A stretch of DNA of 64,000 nucleotides. Source: Apostichopus japonicus. Taxonomy: Eukaryota; Echinodermata; Holothuroidea; Aspidochirotida; Stichopodidae. Every line of letters starts with the position of its first letter. The first letter of the stretch is position 1. A program made the position numbers and the translations under genes. The stretch covers positions 10,020,001 to 10,084,000 of the forward strand of contig NC_092582.1 in the NCBI RefSeq assembly GCF_037975245.1, in the 5' to 3' direction. Positions 26,646 to 38,770 of this stretch are shown here, piece after piece. The notes under the pieces are model-generated. The model was not told the DNA's origin. It made no database searches and saw only the letters and a list, made by a program, of their open reading frames with translations.

Positions 26646-29584
26646 AACCTCGATGTTCTCAAAAACAAACCACGATATCAGGTACAATTAATTGTAATAT
26701 TAAAGTTGGCGGTTTATTACACATATTATACAAAGTGCATAGTATGAAAATGGTTACCGTGGTGTATTTATTTACATTAAATATATAGACTAAGTATCAA
26801 AGAAAACCCAAAGTCCACTACCAAGAAAATTATCAAAAGAGCACAATGGAAATAACTTCCATAGCTTAACTCATTTTAACGATGTGACTCCATTCGTTGT
26901 ATGTTTACGCTTGTTAGTTTGGTAGAAATTTTGTTCATAAATTTCTGTAGCGAGAGTTACTATTTCTCATCAGCTCTAAGTTATCAGCTACATATACGAC
27001 CACCGAATACTTGTTTTTGTAAGATTGCAGACAAACACAGTATCGGGCGTGGTTACAGGCCTATAGTACATATTTGCACCAGTATTACTATATATCCCCA
27101 GCATGAAATCACTTCCGCATTACAAAAGTACAAACCAAGCCATATTTTAAATAATAATCCAAAGTTGATCAATATTGTTGTCGACACTAATGAAGAGTAA
27201 AAGTAAATGCAAATGTTTTTATATTTTAAATATAAAAATAGACCTTAAGTAATAAGAATTAAATACAATTTACCATGTTTGTAACTTAAGTTGTGTTTAG
27301 TTTCATGTTATACTCGTCGCTTGGTGATGAAACTGTTCACAAAGAATAATAACTAGAATATACCGGTACTCGAGTATACTACTACGGTACTCGGGCTCTT
27401 ACAATGCGTGAAAAACCGGACGCAGAAATGGGTTTCACTTCCTCAATTTACGAGTGAAATGATTTCATCGTTTGTATCCTTGATGTTGTTATTGTGCAAA
27501 TGTATACACATATATGGAATAAACGAAAAGTCTGTCTGCAGTACGGGTTCCACCGTGACGTTTTCACACAAATATTCGTTTCAATCCAGCATTGACATTT
27601 ATAGGGACAAACATTGCAACATATATTAACATAAGTACCCAGTTTAAATCACTCATACGTATTCACATAACTATCTTAAATGAATTCGAAATTAAGAAGA
27701 AAAAATGGGAAAAGGAAGCGAAGCAACTCATCCTATAACAGAAGCTACAGTAAGTTTGACATAAGTTAAATGACCCAATTCAGCAATCAAAGGACTTGAT
27801 AGAAACATACCAAGGTTTTTTTTAAATTCAATTGAATGAAAATCGTTTGATGGATTTGCATTAAAAGCATTCGTGTAAATAACAAAATTCTCGCATCGTT
27901 AAGTGGTTTCTCTTTTTCTTATCTTTGTTTTGTCAAAACGACGTCATAACTTCCGCCAATGTGATATTTTATTTTAATCCTTAGAATGATGAGAGTGGAC
28001 AAATATAGCATTTTCATTCCGCTGACTTGACACGAAAGAAGCAAGTTCTATAAACGGCCTGAATTTCTGCTTTCTACTTTTTCATATATTGCATTTATTC
28101 GCGAGCAAAGACATAATTGAGGCAAATTTGACACTGTCTCGCTTCTAAAGTAAATAATGATACATTAGAATTAACTACTTACACTGTTTAGAAGACGAAT
28201 GCGATGGAAGTGATCACATATTACAACATTTCTACCGCTCAGTCAACTTCACCCCCCGATAACTCACCTCCAGTCTCAACCGTCAGTCTTTTCGTCACTG
28301 CTGTGCTAGGTGTTCTCACATTTTCGGCGAATGCCGTCGTCATCGCTATATTTCTAAAGCGACGTTTCGTCCAAAAAGTACATGTGAATATATATCCTTC
28401 TATCTTGCACTCGCAGATATCTCGGTAGGAGTTTCACTTTTTCTAATGACATTTGTTTGAAGAGTTCTGAACTCTCCAGAACTGCCAAAAGTGGTCTGTG
28501 ACCTATGGTTACTGACAAGACTCTTTTCGGTATCTACGTCTGGCTTAATCATGATCCTGCTAAGCTACGACCGTTATAAGTTTGTACAGAATCCGCCTAA
28601 ATAATATTTGAAGACGATATGTAACACTCACAAGCTCATCTTAACAGCCACATTTGTATCTCTAGCGTTTGAGTCTATTATATATATATGATCGATTCGC
28701 TCTTTATATCGTCGGAAACGGTCTACAGATTAGAAACACAGGGTCAACCCACTAGGTCTGGTGTATTTGATCTATTCTGCGTTGAGTATTATAGTGTTTT
28801 TACTATAACGATGCTGATGGTTAACGTCGCTTTCGTTTGGCAGTTTGTGAGAAGAATTCGGGAGTTACTAGAAATGACACAATACGACCATGATACGTCT
28901 TTACGAAACCATAACAATATTAATATGAGGACTAATAAGTTAGGTTGTGATCAAAGCACTACCGTGGCACAGCTGGTCGACAATGAAACTGTTTCCATCA
29001 GTGAAACACTGAGACAAAGTTTAGATGGGATAACCGAACAGAAACATCATGACAAAAAAGATGACGTGACTAACATTAAGGAGAACCGTCAAATCTCTTG
29101 GTGTCTCGGGAAATGACGTTGTCATGTCAACAGAGAACACTGATATGCAGCGTAGTACAATGATGAAAAATGGAACAATTTCTTCTGTAAATTATTCGTC
29201 TTCGGTTGGTTTCGATTTGAAAACAAAGCATAACAACCGAGGCAGTAAAATATCATTAAATCGAAAGCAAATATCTACCAGACAATTGACGCAGCTCGAA
29301 AGGATAGCCTTTACACTGGCAACGTATGTCATTGTGTTTGCTATATCTTAGATTCCTTATACAGTGGCAACCTGCTTGCCTTTGTTTGGGGTACCTGTTT
29401 TTGGAACGTATTACAACACAGCCATTTTTTGTTGTCATCAAACTCCCTCATCAACCTTTCCTATATTTTATTTTACGTTACAACAATGATGGATTGCGTT
29501 AAAGTGTGCATTTGCAACTGTGAGACAAAATGACAAAAGCAATTACTGACTTGAGTAGTGCGTGACACACTCTTTGATCACACT
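26646..29584 (+). repeat. 2.9-kb tandem duplication, copy 2 (dead receptor)
   Basis: A direct repeat of the preceding unit from AACCTCGATGTTCTCA to the shared ending TGACACACTCTTTGATCACAC. The flank is nearly identical to copy 1, while the receptor it carries has several disabling changes. Confidence 0.92.
28204..29502 (+). pseudogene. Pseudogenised duplicate of the 25-kb GPCR
   Basis: The start and first ~58 codons match the live gene closely. A one-base loss in TM2 (about 28395) shifts the frame. Further damage: Trp-to-stop TGA at the TM2/TM3 turn (28457-28459); TAA replacing a Tyr codon in the second intracellular loop (near 28601); a ~20-base deletion at loop 2 that removes the conserved Cys; an inserted base before 29088; TAG in place of the TM6 Trp codon (29348-29350); and a one-base loss in TM7. 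The third-loop stretch of about 240 bases from 28819 looks identical to the live gene while neighbouring stretches differ a good deal. No product longer than a fragment can be made. Confidence 0.92.
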
Positions 29585-31674
29585 GATACACATTACCTTT
29601 GACCATGACATCAAAACTGTTAACTCCACCGCAAGTTATTTTATGTTAAGGTTTGGAACACCTCCCCAACTTAGACACAAAAACCCAGCCGTTCGGTGCC
29701 GCATGGGGTTTGAGGTGTTCAGCAATTTGAATACAATTTTGGTACAAATTGTCGATAGAGTACAATATATCATCCCTTGCAGTACATGCAGGGATGAAAT
29801 AATGACTGTAAACCACTTAGCGATCTAAGATTTTTCTCATTATCTATTATACTTTGTTTGAATTGAAAGTGTGCGTGTGATTACCACTTAGAAAAAACAG
29901 AAATGCACTAAGTGAAGTGCACAATTAAATGGACGTGATCATCGATTGGCTACGTTCGAAGATCACTGAAGAAACGCCCTTACAATTTAGAGAAATTCCT
30001 TTTAGATAGCTATGTTTATACGTTTTCTTCATTTACAAGTTTTGATGCATATTTATGCTACCCAAAGGGATCGTGCATCGAGATACGTAACTTATGTAAC
30101 CATGCGCAACCACCTGATTTAAAATATATATCTACACTTTAATTTTTTTCTCATTTGAAATGTTTTTCTCTAAAGCAACCGTGGGTCCTAAAAAACCTTA
30201 TCCATACGAAATGAGACTATATTTTCACTGGATTGAAATCTAAGAGATGGATCAGGGGTGAGGAAGGAGGGCTGGGGTATAGGAGGGCGGGAAAGGAAAT
30301 AATGGGGGATTTCTGAAGATAAACCAGTAACCAATAGGCAATACTTATAGATATATGTCGAGGTTTTTAATCAATGTAGTAAGACATGTGAAGGAAAACT
30401 TTGAACTTTGTGACTCGAATCATACGTATATATTCTAATCCAAATAACATTAGACCAAATGAAAGTATCTTGCTTTTCATTGAAAAATAAAACGAATATT
30501 TTGCTACGTTTCGTCGGGTACAAAGATCACATAGATATTAACGTGATAGGGAAATGACGAATTTCGGCTAGCGAGACCAGAGTGATCAAACAGCAAAGAA
30601 ATAAAACTTGAAAATTTCTAACCTTTGAAAGTAATACCACGCCACGTAAGCAATCAAAATACGGTTGATTAAGGAACTAAGAAAATTAAAACCGAGTGAT
30701 TTATAAGACAAATGGACACATAGATGGATTGGTATATCGCAAGTATAAAATAAGATAACCTTATAAAATAAAAGCAAAGAATTGTCATGAATGTGAGACA
30801 TTGAACATTGAATCTATTTAACTTCTCTTTCTATTCCTTTCCATTCTCTATGCTTCTTTTTGTTCACTAAGTTCTATTTTTTTTTTAAATGTTTTCCCCG
30901 ACCCCCATTGGTCACCTATACTTTAATAAATACAAACAAATACTGCTATATTGAAACTAAGAATACAGTTGTTTACAGATGATTTACATATGATTTTAAA
31001 CAACATAGAAACAATTAAACATAATATTTACATATAATATGTAAATATATATAAATATTAATATATAACATTAATGGAACATGACTCACAATCAATTGTC
31101 CTGCAAATTCCTGCAATTCTCAAATAAAACTAAATTCCTTTAACAAAGTAAGCAGGTGATTGTCACTTACATTTCAACCAATAACTGAATAACAAAAATG
31201 CTATTGTATAAAGTATTTCAGATAGTATCGAAAACAATTCCGCTTCTTTTAAAGCAACAAGGTGCTGATACATTGCTAACAAGCTAACCAGTTTTCCACA
31301 CCCTCACTAGAAAATATCCATAGCGAATGTTATTCTTTGTGAAGAATATATGCGACGGCAGTGTGTTCCTTTTGTTCATGGAAATGCACGTTCTCTAGGA
31401 TATATCCTTGTATCTATAGGACATATCCTTGTAACTAAACCTAACTGTGAGTATATTTTGAACAAACCCGTAATCATAATCATTATTCAAAACATAATAA
31501 TATTACAAACGTAATTTAGAAATGTGTTACATATTCAAGTGATACGATGACATAATGAAGCAGTGCAGTTAACCATAACCAATGATTCTATGGCCGGTTG
31601 ACATTGTATAACCAAACAAGAACCGAACCTGGTTAAACCTGCGATAGGACAGAAACCGAACGGTTTGTTTTGTT
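29585..31674. other. Spacer between duplication and the 31.7-kb receptor
   Basis: No gene seen. A short perfect-arm hairpin (CATCCC TTGCA ... TGCA GGGATG) lies at about 29771-29797. The rest is AT-rich. Confidence 0.4.
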
Positions 31675-32994
31675 TCATGTATAGTTAAACCTTTTACCAG
31701 AACAACAGTTAATATCACCGAATCTTGCAAATACACCATACAGAAGAGGGTTAAGCACAGAGTTAAATAGCAATATGAATGACGTAATCGTCAAAAGTGA
31801 ATCCGGCACTGGTATACCACACAAAGGGAGTGACGAGACGATCCTGAAAGGTAACCAGCAGAATAGGAAAACTCCCACGTAGGTGGCTAACTTCTGAGCA
31901 ATTCTGCGAAGTTGATCATTTTCCTTTTTTCTGGCCGCCTCATATACAGAGTTATCTTCTTTCTTAATTCTCTTATCCTTCTTTGAATATTGTTCGGTCA
32001 TATCCCCAATTGGATTACGAGAATCAATGTCTCCTAACGTCTCTATTTCTGAATCTTTCTCATTTCGCACCAACACATGATTCGCATTAGCAACTCGGAC
32101 AACATGTTCTGGTGTCCATACAGGCAGCTGGGAAGCAACAGTGTCCTTTTGCGCTTCTCCAGTCTGTTTCTCCAATTTAATTTCGAACTGTTCTTCAAAC
32201 GTTATCCGGTTTGTGTTAATTCGATGTTCAGGGTCATTAGGTATATATTGTTGCCTTTTGGGTGGTCTTCTTTCTTCCAGTTGCGTATTTGATATATTGT
32301 GCAATTTATAGACAAGTTTCCAATAAAATCCAGCGTTAATCACAACTAATATCAAGAAAGGTATGACGAACTCGATAATGTTGAGAATGACGAGATAAAT
32401 GGTCTCGTTGACTACTACGGGAATGCAAAGTCTTATAGAAGTAGCATCGCCATGTTGGTCATCAAAGTGCAACGATAGGAAGTAAGTTGCCGCACAATAA
32501 GTGCAGCAAATGCTGCTAGTTATGAGAACTATACGGTGGATGCGACCAGTCGTTTGTATCAAGTGATATTTCAATGGGCTGGTAACAAGTTGAAGTCTAT
32601 CGTAACTTAGTAAAACAATCACTAACGAAGCATACAAAATAGCAAAATGTTTGATTATAGACCAGATATGGCAAACGCTGTATGGTAACTCAGGATAAAA
32701 CAGAAAAACCCATAGAGTAGAAAAGAAAATTAAAAAACTTCCGACAAAAAAGTCAGCAACCGCTAAATAAAAAGCGTAAACATTGCCACTTTTATCACGT
32801 ATGTCTTTGCTCCGAATGTATGTAAAAATGACGTATAGATTCATTAACATAACAACTATACCAAGAACACCGTAGAGAAGTAACGAAAATTGAAAGTTTA
32901 CATTCGGAGGGACAGAACTAGTCAGAGAAATGTTTACATTCGCCTCAGTTACGTTGCTATGTTCGATTACTTGAGATATACCGATGTTCGCCAT
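31675..32994 (-). CDS. Class A GPCR, subfamily B (orphan)
   Basis: I place the start at the ATG of MANIGISQ. The open frame runs 14 codons further upstream but opens on GTG, and a sibling gene also has MANI at this point. The protein has 439 residues. Landmarks: NVT and NIS sites before TM1, Asp81 (2.50), Cys108 and Cys190, Lys115 at 3.32, LSYDRL (129-134), Pro212 in TM5, a third loop of about 135 residues (230-363), FCWLP with Trp380, and NSVLNPLLYGVF (411-422). The tail has a Cys pair (NCCSGK) that could be palmitoylated. Sequence throughout is closest to the 22-kb gene on the plus strand, yet this copy keeps Trp6.48 where that one has Ser. Confidence 0.9.
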   Translation of the reverse strand: MANIGISQVIEHSNVTEANVNISLTSSVPPNVNFQFSLLLYGVLGIVVMLMNLYVIFTYIRSKDIRDKSGNVYAFYLAVADFFVGSFLIFFSTLWVFLFYPELPYSVCHIWSIIKHFAILYASLVIVLLSYDRLQLVTSPLKYHLIQTTGRIHRIVLITSSICCTYCAATYFLSLHFDDQHGDATSIRLCIPVVVNETIYLVILNIIEFVIPFLILVVINAGFYWKLVYKLHNISNTQLEERRPPKRQQYIPNDPEHRINTNRITFEEQFEIKLEKQTGEAQKDTVASQLPVWTPEHVVRVANANHVLVRNEKDSEIETLGDIDSRNPIGDMTEQYSKKDKRIKKEDNSVYEAARKKENDQLRRIAQKLATYVGVFLFCWLPFRIVSSLPLCGIPVPDSLLTITSFILLFNSVLNPLLYGVFARFGDINCCSGKRFNYT

Positions 32995-34323
32995 GACTAG
33001 TTTCACTAAATATAGTTTCTTCGGCAAAAATTTCACTTAACAATCAAAGCGTCCGTCGGTGATTGAAACTTCACTCAAATATCCACCTCTTCGCTTACAA
33101 CCATCCATGATAAGAAGATGTTCTTGTTTAGGAAGGACAAGCCAAGAAAATATGTTCATTTGTTGATGGAAAATGCATTCGCGATCTAATATTAATGTTA
33201 TGCCTTATCGTGACAATAATGGGGTGATTCACCATAGCATGAATGGTAACATATACACCGACCATGGAAGTGAATGAATAACGCTCATATATAGATGATG
33301 ACGTCAACATGACGATCCTGTAAATGATGTTCATTAATTATTGCATCATGAATAGTAATAACAATAACAACACTTTCCATCGAAAAATATTCTGTTAACG
33401 GTAACATAACACGATTTCAACATTCAACATACTTCTTTTCTTATCTCGTGTTTCTTATTTCTTTGCTTCTTAATCAGAATTAGTTTTAATACCTCACCAC
33501 CGTACCTCATCTGAAATTAGTCGTGCAAATGAAAACATTGTCCACTTTCGGTTTACGAGTCCAATTCAAGTTTAATTTAAACATATAGGTCTTCATAATA
33601 CAAACCTTAAATATGCGAAGAGTTAAGACTGGTCTCTATTGACTTTTTTTCCCATTTTAAATCGGGTATCGGTGTTTCTGAACCGTCGTTTTATATTAAA
33701 GTTGTTAGATTAATATTGGTTACATATACCGTGGTGGCACTATGGCATACGGAACGAGAATAGCGAAGAGTAATTCAGCCGTACCCAATCATCGTTTCCT
33801 CCTTACCAACCCAATAGTTTGAAGAAAAAAAAACACACATTATAGTCAATAAGACAAAGATAAACATGTTATTATAACGATCCAGCTTTGGCAACACAAA
33901 CTTGTGCAGACATATATGTGCTCATATCCTCAACTAAATTAACCGAAGAATAACTTTTCTATGTCGTGTTACCAACATGCACAGATGTTAAAATTAATTC
34001 CGATGAAGGAATCCAACAATCCAGAGCAGTGAGTGAGACATTTAATGAGCTAATACACTGTGCGGAGGCAGCTCTAAAAAAGTACTCAGTTATTTGGCGC
34101 ATTCTATTAACGACATGCGCAAACTGGAATCGTATGTTATACTGCAAAGAAATTAACACTTTTATCATAGAGCTAGAAATCCACTTTTTGAGTGTGTCAA
34201 GGATGTTCAATCCTTACAGAAGTGGCTGTCAATCATATGAAAGAGTAACTTTAAATACTTTCAGTACTGTATTAAGTGAATGCTTTCACTCTTTAAGGGA
34301 TGAATATATAGTTGTGGTCAAAT
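32995..34323. other. No convincing gene
   Basis: An open frame at 33966-34325 on plus opens at GTG and encodes a polar sequence (ELIHCAEAALKKYSVIW and similar) of unknown character. It could be an exon or chance, and I do not annotate it as a gene. Confidence 0.35.
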
Positions 34324-34620
34324 GAGAGCGTGTTGGTCAGGTGGTTAAGGCAGTTGACTTGTGATCTTGCAGGTCCGATTAGTGGCCAGATCTTTACGCT
34401 GTGTCCTTGACAAGGCTCTATATCTCCGTTGCCGCTCTTCACACAGGTGTATGAATAAGGACCTGTCAGTTGGGCGCTGTTTAGCTGCTGCCATGTGGAG
34501 GGATTGTCTCTATGTTTGACAGGTTTGACAGGGTAATATTGTGACGCGCCTTGGGCACCGTTATCGATGGATATGTCGGCGCTTTATAAATTCTAAATAT
34601 TATTATTAATATTATTGTTA
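34324..34620 (+). repeat. tRNA-derived SINE
   Basis: The head has an A-box-like TGGTCAGGTGG and a degenerate B box (GGTCCGATT) about 40 bases on, as in tRNA-headed SINEs transcribed by RNA polymerase III. The body ends with CGCCTTGGGCACC, GGCGCTTTATAAATTCTAAA and an ATT-repeat tail, a 3' end typical of SINEs that borrow the tail of CR1/L2-type LINEs. Length (~300 bases) fits. Assignment to a named family was not possible. Confidence 0.75.
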
Positions 34621-36399
34621 CTTCACTCTGAGAAGAAGAAATTATCACTGTGCATTTTATCAATGTTGGCCAGGGGTGGAATTGGGAGGACTGGTGGAGG
34701 GGTTGAGGGGGGGGGGGGGGAGGTGGTGATTGAGGATTGTGCAATGACGGTTTCGGCTATAAAACCGGTCTAACATTTCCTTTAACAAGTTAAGTTATTA
34801 TATCTGACATTGGTATTATTTGACGATCATTTTAATGCAATATTTTACACTGGTATCTTAAATTAAAACAAATCTCGTTTAATAAAAAATAACGATTGTA
34901 TTCAATTATGAGCAACACTGAGCTTAATTTCAATGGTGTTGCACTTCGGTACTGCAGTTTTTATACAATGCCTCAACAAGTCAGTTACTAATAGATAACA
35001 CTCGAGTGCCGCAAATAACTGAAATGAAAGCAGTATAGGGCCTACTTTCTATGTCCACGAAAGAGATATTCTTTGTCCAAGTTACATTTGCAACCATAGT
35101 CCGAAAAAGGAACGATTTTGCGGTCCACAGTGACGTCTACTTATTAGTGTTTCTAAGGTCTTCCATGTTTCGTTTTAGAACAATGTTTCCTATTAATAAT
35201 TTATTTCCTTTATTGGCCATGGTCAACGGAATACAAAGGAATGGGTTATAGTGAGAAATTGGATGGCAAGTGGATCACTGGAACTTTTTAATGAGAAAAA
35301 GTTGAAGAGTGTTCGTGTTTACCTATAGTTCATAAAACATGTATTTGTACAATTTCCCTGTTTAATCTCTTTTGAAATGACGTTGTCCTTGCATAGCACA
35401 TATATACGAGACTTTTAAATAATTGTCAAGTCTATAGAGGTAGACAAAGATGGAGAGAAAATAAACGAGTTATTTCAAGATGCGTTAACTTTTTCAAGGA
35501 ATCATATATCCATATGACTTTCTACACAACCCTCCATTTTGAAAGAAGTGAACAAGCCTTGCCCCGGGATTAAATTGGTGTAAATAATTGCAATGTGTGC
35601 TGTCTATATAGTCATGTGTAATCTTTTTGATGTTTATAAACAAATGAATAAAGTATATATAGTATACGGTCGTATATATTGTTGTCTTGAAAAAAAAAAT
35701 CAAATTTCGTAGGATCAAAATATTATACAGGAGGAGACGCCAACACTGCCCTATGCAACTTGAGTGTTGACTTTGGGGTCTTCCTTTAGAATCGACACAA
35801 CTCAAAGTTGCTGCACTGAGCATTTATTCCTTATAATTATTAATCCATAAATTTGTATATACATTTCATACAAAATAGCCAGTGGCTAGAGTTCGTCCAA
35901 TGAGTGTACATTAAGTCTCAGCAAAATATTTGCAAGAAAGAACACAACTTTCAAATATGATAATTGTGTTTTCGTTGAAGAGCATTTTCAGCTTAGCGAG
36001 AACGAACAAATAAACTTCCACTTAGCTTAATATGAACAAGAGATTTTATACTGAATTCTATACAAAACCAGAGAAGCCTTTTAACTACAAGATATTTAAT
36101 CAATACAGAAAAGATGAATTAAATCTAATACTGCAATGGTTAACATCGGCTCGTTAAGTGGACACACGTGAGCCTTTCAACTACGAGATAGTTTATCAAT
36201 ACAGAAAAGGTGAATAAATGTCGCACCGTTGGTTAGTTTCAAAACAGGTTACCATTAAGCGTTGCATTTATCAATGAAAGCATAGCTACTATAGATGCCA
36301 TTAACTAGAAATAAAATCTCAGTTCTACTTTCTGTTGTTATTAATATCAGTAGAGTAATATATGTACTCGTAACCATTAAAAAACAAATTATTTATTAT
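34621..36399. other. No gene seen; short local duplications
   Basis: A poly-G run with G-rich surroundings lies at about 34690-34725. Two diverged copies of a ~115-base unit occur at about 36070-36225 (shared TCAATACAGAAAAG). No coding pattern found. Confidence 0.4.
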
Positions 36400-36870
36400 T
36401 AAACAATTTATTATTGATCGACGAGACTGTTGTGCAATTCGAAGATATCACGCTTTTTAGTCATTAACTGCATGAGGAAACTTCTTTCGTTCTTTCTTTA
36501 TTGATATGAGAAAGCACTTATAGAAACACGCACGCGGTCTACCTGAAAGGAATGTGTGTACAATACCACTGAAAACTAAATGGCAAGATATATTAAGTTC
36601 CTTTTTGTGTCATATTTGATCACTGCATGGCTGCTTCCGGATCTCTGATAAGTCATGATTAAAGTATGTACCTACACCAAGCATTTCTGTTTTCTTCTAT
36701 TGTTAAACGTTAAACTATGTCGAGGATATATAGGAATTACGTTTTAGATTTCAGTAGATCTTCTTAACCGCACTTTATTTTTAAAGCATTATTATCAACA
36801 TTCTCATTTCGTCTAAATGTCAGTTTCCGTTCGTTAATTTCGAAATTTAATGCCATCAAAAATCCTTTAT
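36400..36870 (-). repeat. Duplicated flank shared with 42140-42860
   Basis: This AT-rich block is recognisably similar, in the same orientation, to DNA downstream of the 44-kb receptor (shared CGAGACT, GCAATTC, GAAAGCACTT, AATGTCAGTTT and intervening order). It lies downstream of the 39.6-kb receptor, so the two subfamily B genes were duplicated with their 3' flanks. The other copy is interrupted by a retrotransposon tail; this one is not. Confidence 0.55.
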
Positions 36871-36969
36871 TGATATATTCGTTTGAAATATTTTGGCTAA
36901 AATGTTTATTTATTTTTATTTATTGATATCTTACCCACGTCCTGATATTATATTCCATTCCGCACAACG

Positions 36970-36971
<2 letters not shown>

Positions 36972-37060
<89 letters not shown>
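36972..37060. repeat. (TA)n microsatellite
   Basis: About 90 bases of pure TA running directly into the SINE that follows. Confidence 0.95.
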
Positions 37061-37063
<3 letters not shown>

Positions 37064-37064
37064 G

Positions 37065-37150
37065 GGGCCCGGGTTCGAATCTCGGTGGAGGCTGGAAGTT
37101 TTTTCACTGTTCTGGATTTTCCAACTCACTACGATTTCAATTATATATAT
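37065..37150 (+). repeat. tRNA-derived SINE, 5'-truncated copy
   Basis: It begins in the T arm of the tRNA-like head (CCCGGGTTCGAATCTCGG) and shares GGAGGCTGGAAG, TTTTTTCACTGTTCTGGATT and the rest of the tail with the fuller copy at 37394. The D and anticodon arms are replaced by the TA microsatellite. Confidence 0.8.
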
Positions 37151-37393
37151 GTGTTCATTTGCTTTTGTCGTTTATCTCCATTTCAATAACATAAGTCTGT
37201 TCAAAGTATCTCTTTCGAGATCCGGCTAAAAGAATCACAAATGATTTCGAGTTGGTTTGCATCATATTTGATCTCTAGAGTAAGGCAAAATATGTCACCA
37301 AAAACAGAACTAGTATTGTTCGATACAAAGGACAAACGCATACAGTGGAATAACGACCTTTCTGTAGGTTTCGAACCTCTGAACATACAATCA

Positions 37394-37530
37394 GCGTCCA
37401 TAGCCTAGTGGTTAGGGTGTCCGCATGTGAAGCGGGAGGCCCGGGTTCGAATCCCGGCGGAGGCTGGAAGTTTTTTTCACTGTTCTGGATTTTCCAATTT
37501 ACTACGATTTCAATTACATATATTCACATA
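37394..37530 (+). repeat. tRNA-derived SINE with a tRNA-His(GTG)-like head
   Basis: The first 71 bases fold as a cloverleaf. The 7-base acceptor arm has two mismatches. The D arm is GCCT-AGTGGTTA-GGGT, the anticodon arm CCGC-ATGTGAA-GCGG, and the T arm CCGGG-TTCGAAT-CCCGG. A and B boxes are good. The anticodon by position is GTG (His). A non-tRNA tail of about 65 bases follows, shared with the copy 330 bases upstream. Acceptor mismatches and the shared tail argue for a SINE rather than a working tRNA gene. A tRNA scan would decide. Confidence 0.75.
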
Positions 37531-38224
37531 AGATTTTGGGTATACACCTGCGAAAGTGCTCAATTATATTCAAGAAGAGCCTGTATATTGAAGATTATGA
37601 TAATGGGTGGTGTTTTCTGGACTAGACAACCATCCTACATAGGCAGACAGACTGTTTCATACACACACACACAATATACGTCTGCATTCATCAGTGGCTA
37701 AATTAAGACTGTGCATACCCACTTAAGGTTCTCGTCACTGCACTCAGTAGGTATTTGGTTTGATTGATTGATTGATTTGTTTTATCACGTGAATATATAC
37801 AATGTGATTGGAAGTCCTCTAAAAAAACCTCCAGATGGTTTACCTGTAAAAGTAGAGGACTCCCTGTAAAAGTAGAGAGTTAAAAGTAGAGGACTCCCTG
37901 TAAAGAAAAGGAAAACTTTGGTGTTGGAAAAGTTTGGTTTGGTGTCTGCATTTAGCATTAATTCGTTTCGTTTGTTCAGGGTGCACAGGCCTGGTTCAGT
38001 AGAATATAATACTTCTCGGCTAAACACAAGTTGCAATTTTGTTGCTGCTGAGTTGTACGGACTAGCTTTTGTGATAATCCACCATTCGATAATTGTAGTC
38101 TTTTTTTGTTGTCATTCTTCAAATCCCAAATGCCAATGAGTTTTTTATGATTGTTATATTTTAAACTATGTCAACATTGGGAATATTGTTAGCTATAGTT
38201 TAAGACCCCCTTCCCTCTCTTGTG
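37531..38224. other. No gene seen
   Basis: A short TGAT repeat lies near 37760 and near-direct repeats of AGTAGAGGACTCCCTGTAAA at about 37850-37905. A frame at 37918-38139 may be further remains of the Penelope-like element that follows, but has no motif I recognise. Confidence 0.35.
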
Positions 38225-38770
38225 ATTCTATTAATGTTATTTACATTTTCTACTGTGTACTTTGCAAAGACGGCAATTATGTAGGTGAAACTGGCTTCCG
38301 GTTCCGCTTGCTTAAGTTTTAATAATCACAAAAAATCTATTCGTGATAATTTTGCAGGATTCCACCGTTTCCGAACATTTCAATCTTCATAGTCATTCTC
38401 TCAAAAACCTAAAATGTATTTTAATTGCCTCGAACTTCAAATCCGCATTTGAACGTAAACGTAAAGAAATCGATTGGATCTTTCGTATTTAGTCTCACAT
38501 CACTGGCCTCAACAAAGACTTGGGACCCATTAACAACTATCAGTTCTACAAACATATATAATCCGTTCTTTGCTCCTTAATCCGCTTCCTGTATATTCAT
38601 GGTTTATAGTTGGTTCTAATTCCATCTTTGCAACTTACACTTATCTAGCGTCATACTTTCATTGTGTTACATTTTGTACTTTTCATTCGACTGCCAAGTA
38701 TTGCTGACGAATGTCCCAGGGGGACCGAAATTCCAATATATTTTAAAAACTTTACTCCTTATTTGTCAAT
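38225..38770 (+). pseudogene. Penelope-like element remnant: GIY-YIG endonuclease end and 3' UTR
   Basis: From about 38221 the frame reads CDSINVIYIFYCVLCKDGNY and then VGETGFRFRL, the zinc-linker cysteines and GIY-YIG core seen in Penelope-like retroelements. After frameshifts the domain continues as SEHFNLHSHSLKNLK, then FERKRKEIDWIF and GLNKDLG, which match the usual order HF, E-x-x-x-I, GLN-D. A 3' tail with GACGAATGTCCCAGGGGGAC resembles typical Penelope 3' ends. This endonuclease cuts the target for insertion. Frameshifts near 38320 and 38360 and the missing reverse transcriptase make it a dead 5' truncation. Confidence 0.8.

Noticed and set aside
23919-27200. Similar small frames at 23919-24149 and 26901-27200 (shared ILFINFCSESYYFSSALSY) as a conserved gene pair
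   Set aside because: They lie in the recent 2.9-kb duplication, where noncoding DNA is equally conserved, so similarity is not evidence of coding. No family motif.
33959-34325. 119-codon plus-strand frame and overlapping 83-codon minus-strand frame
   Set aside because: The plus frame opens at GTG with no ATG nearby. Neither has a recognisable motif, and the overlapping frames on both strands argue for chance.
37394-37464. Functional tRNA-His gene
   Set aside because: Two acceptor-stem mismatches, a short variable loop, and a tail shared with a nearby truncated copy point to a SINE.
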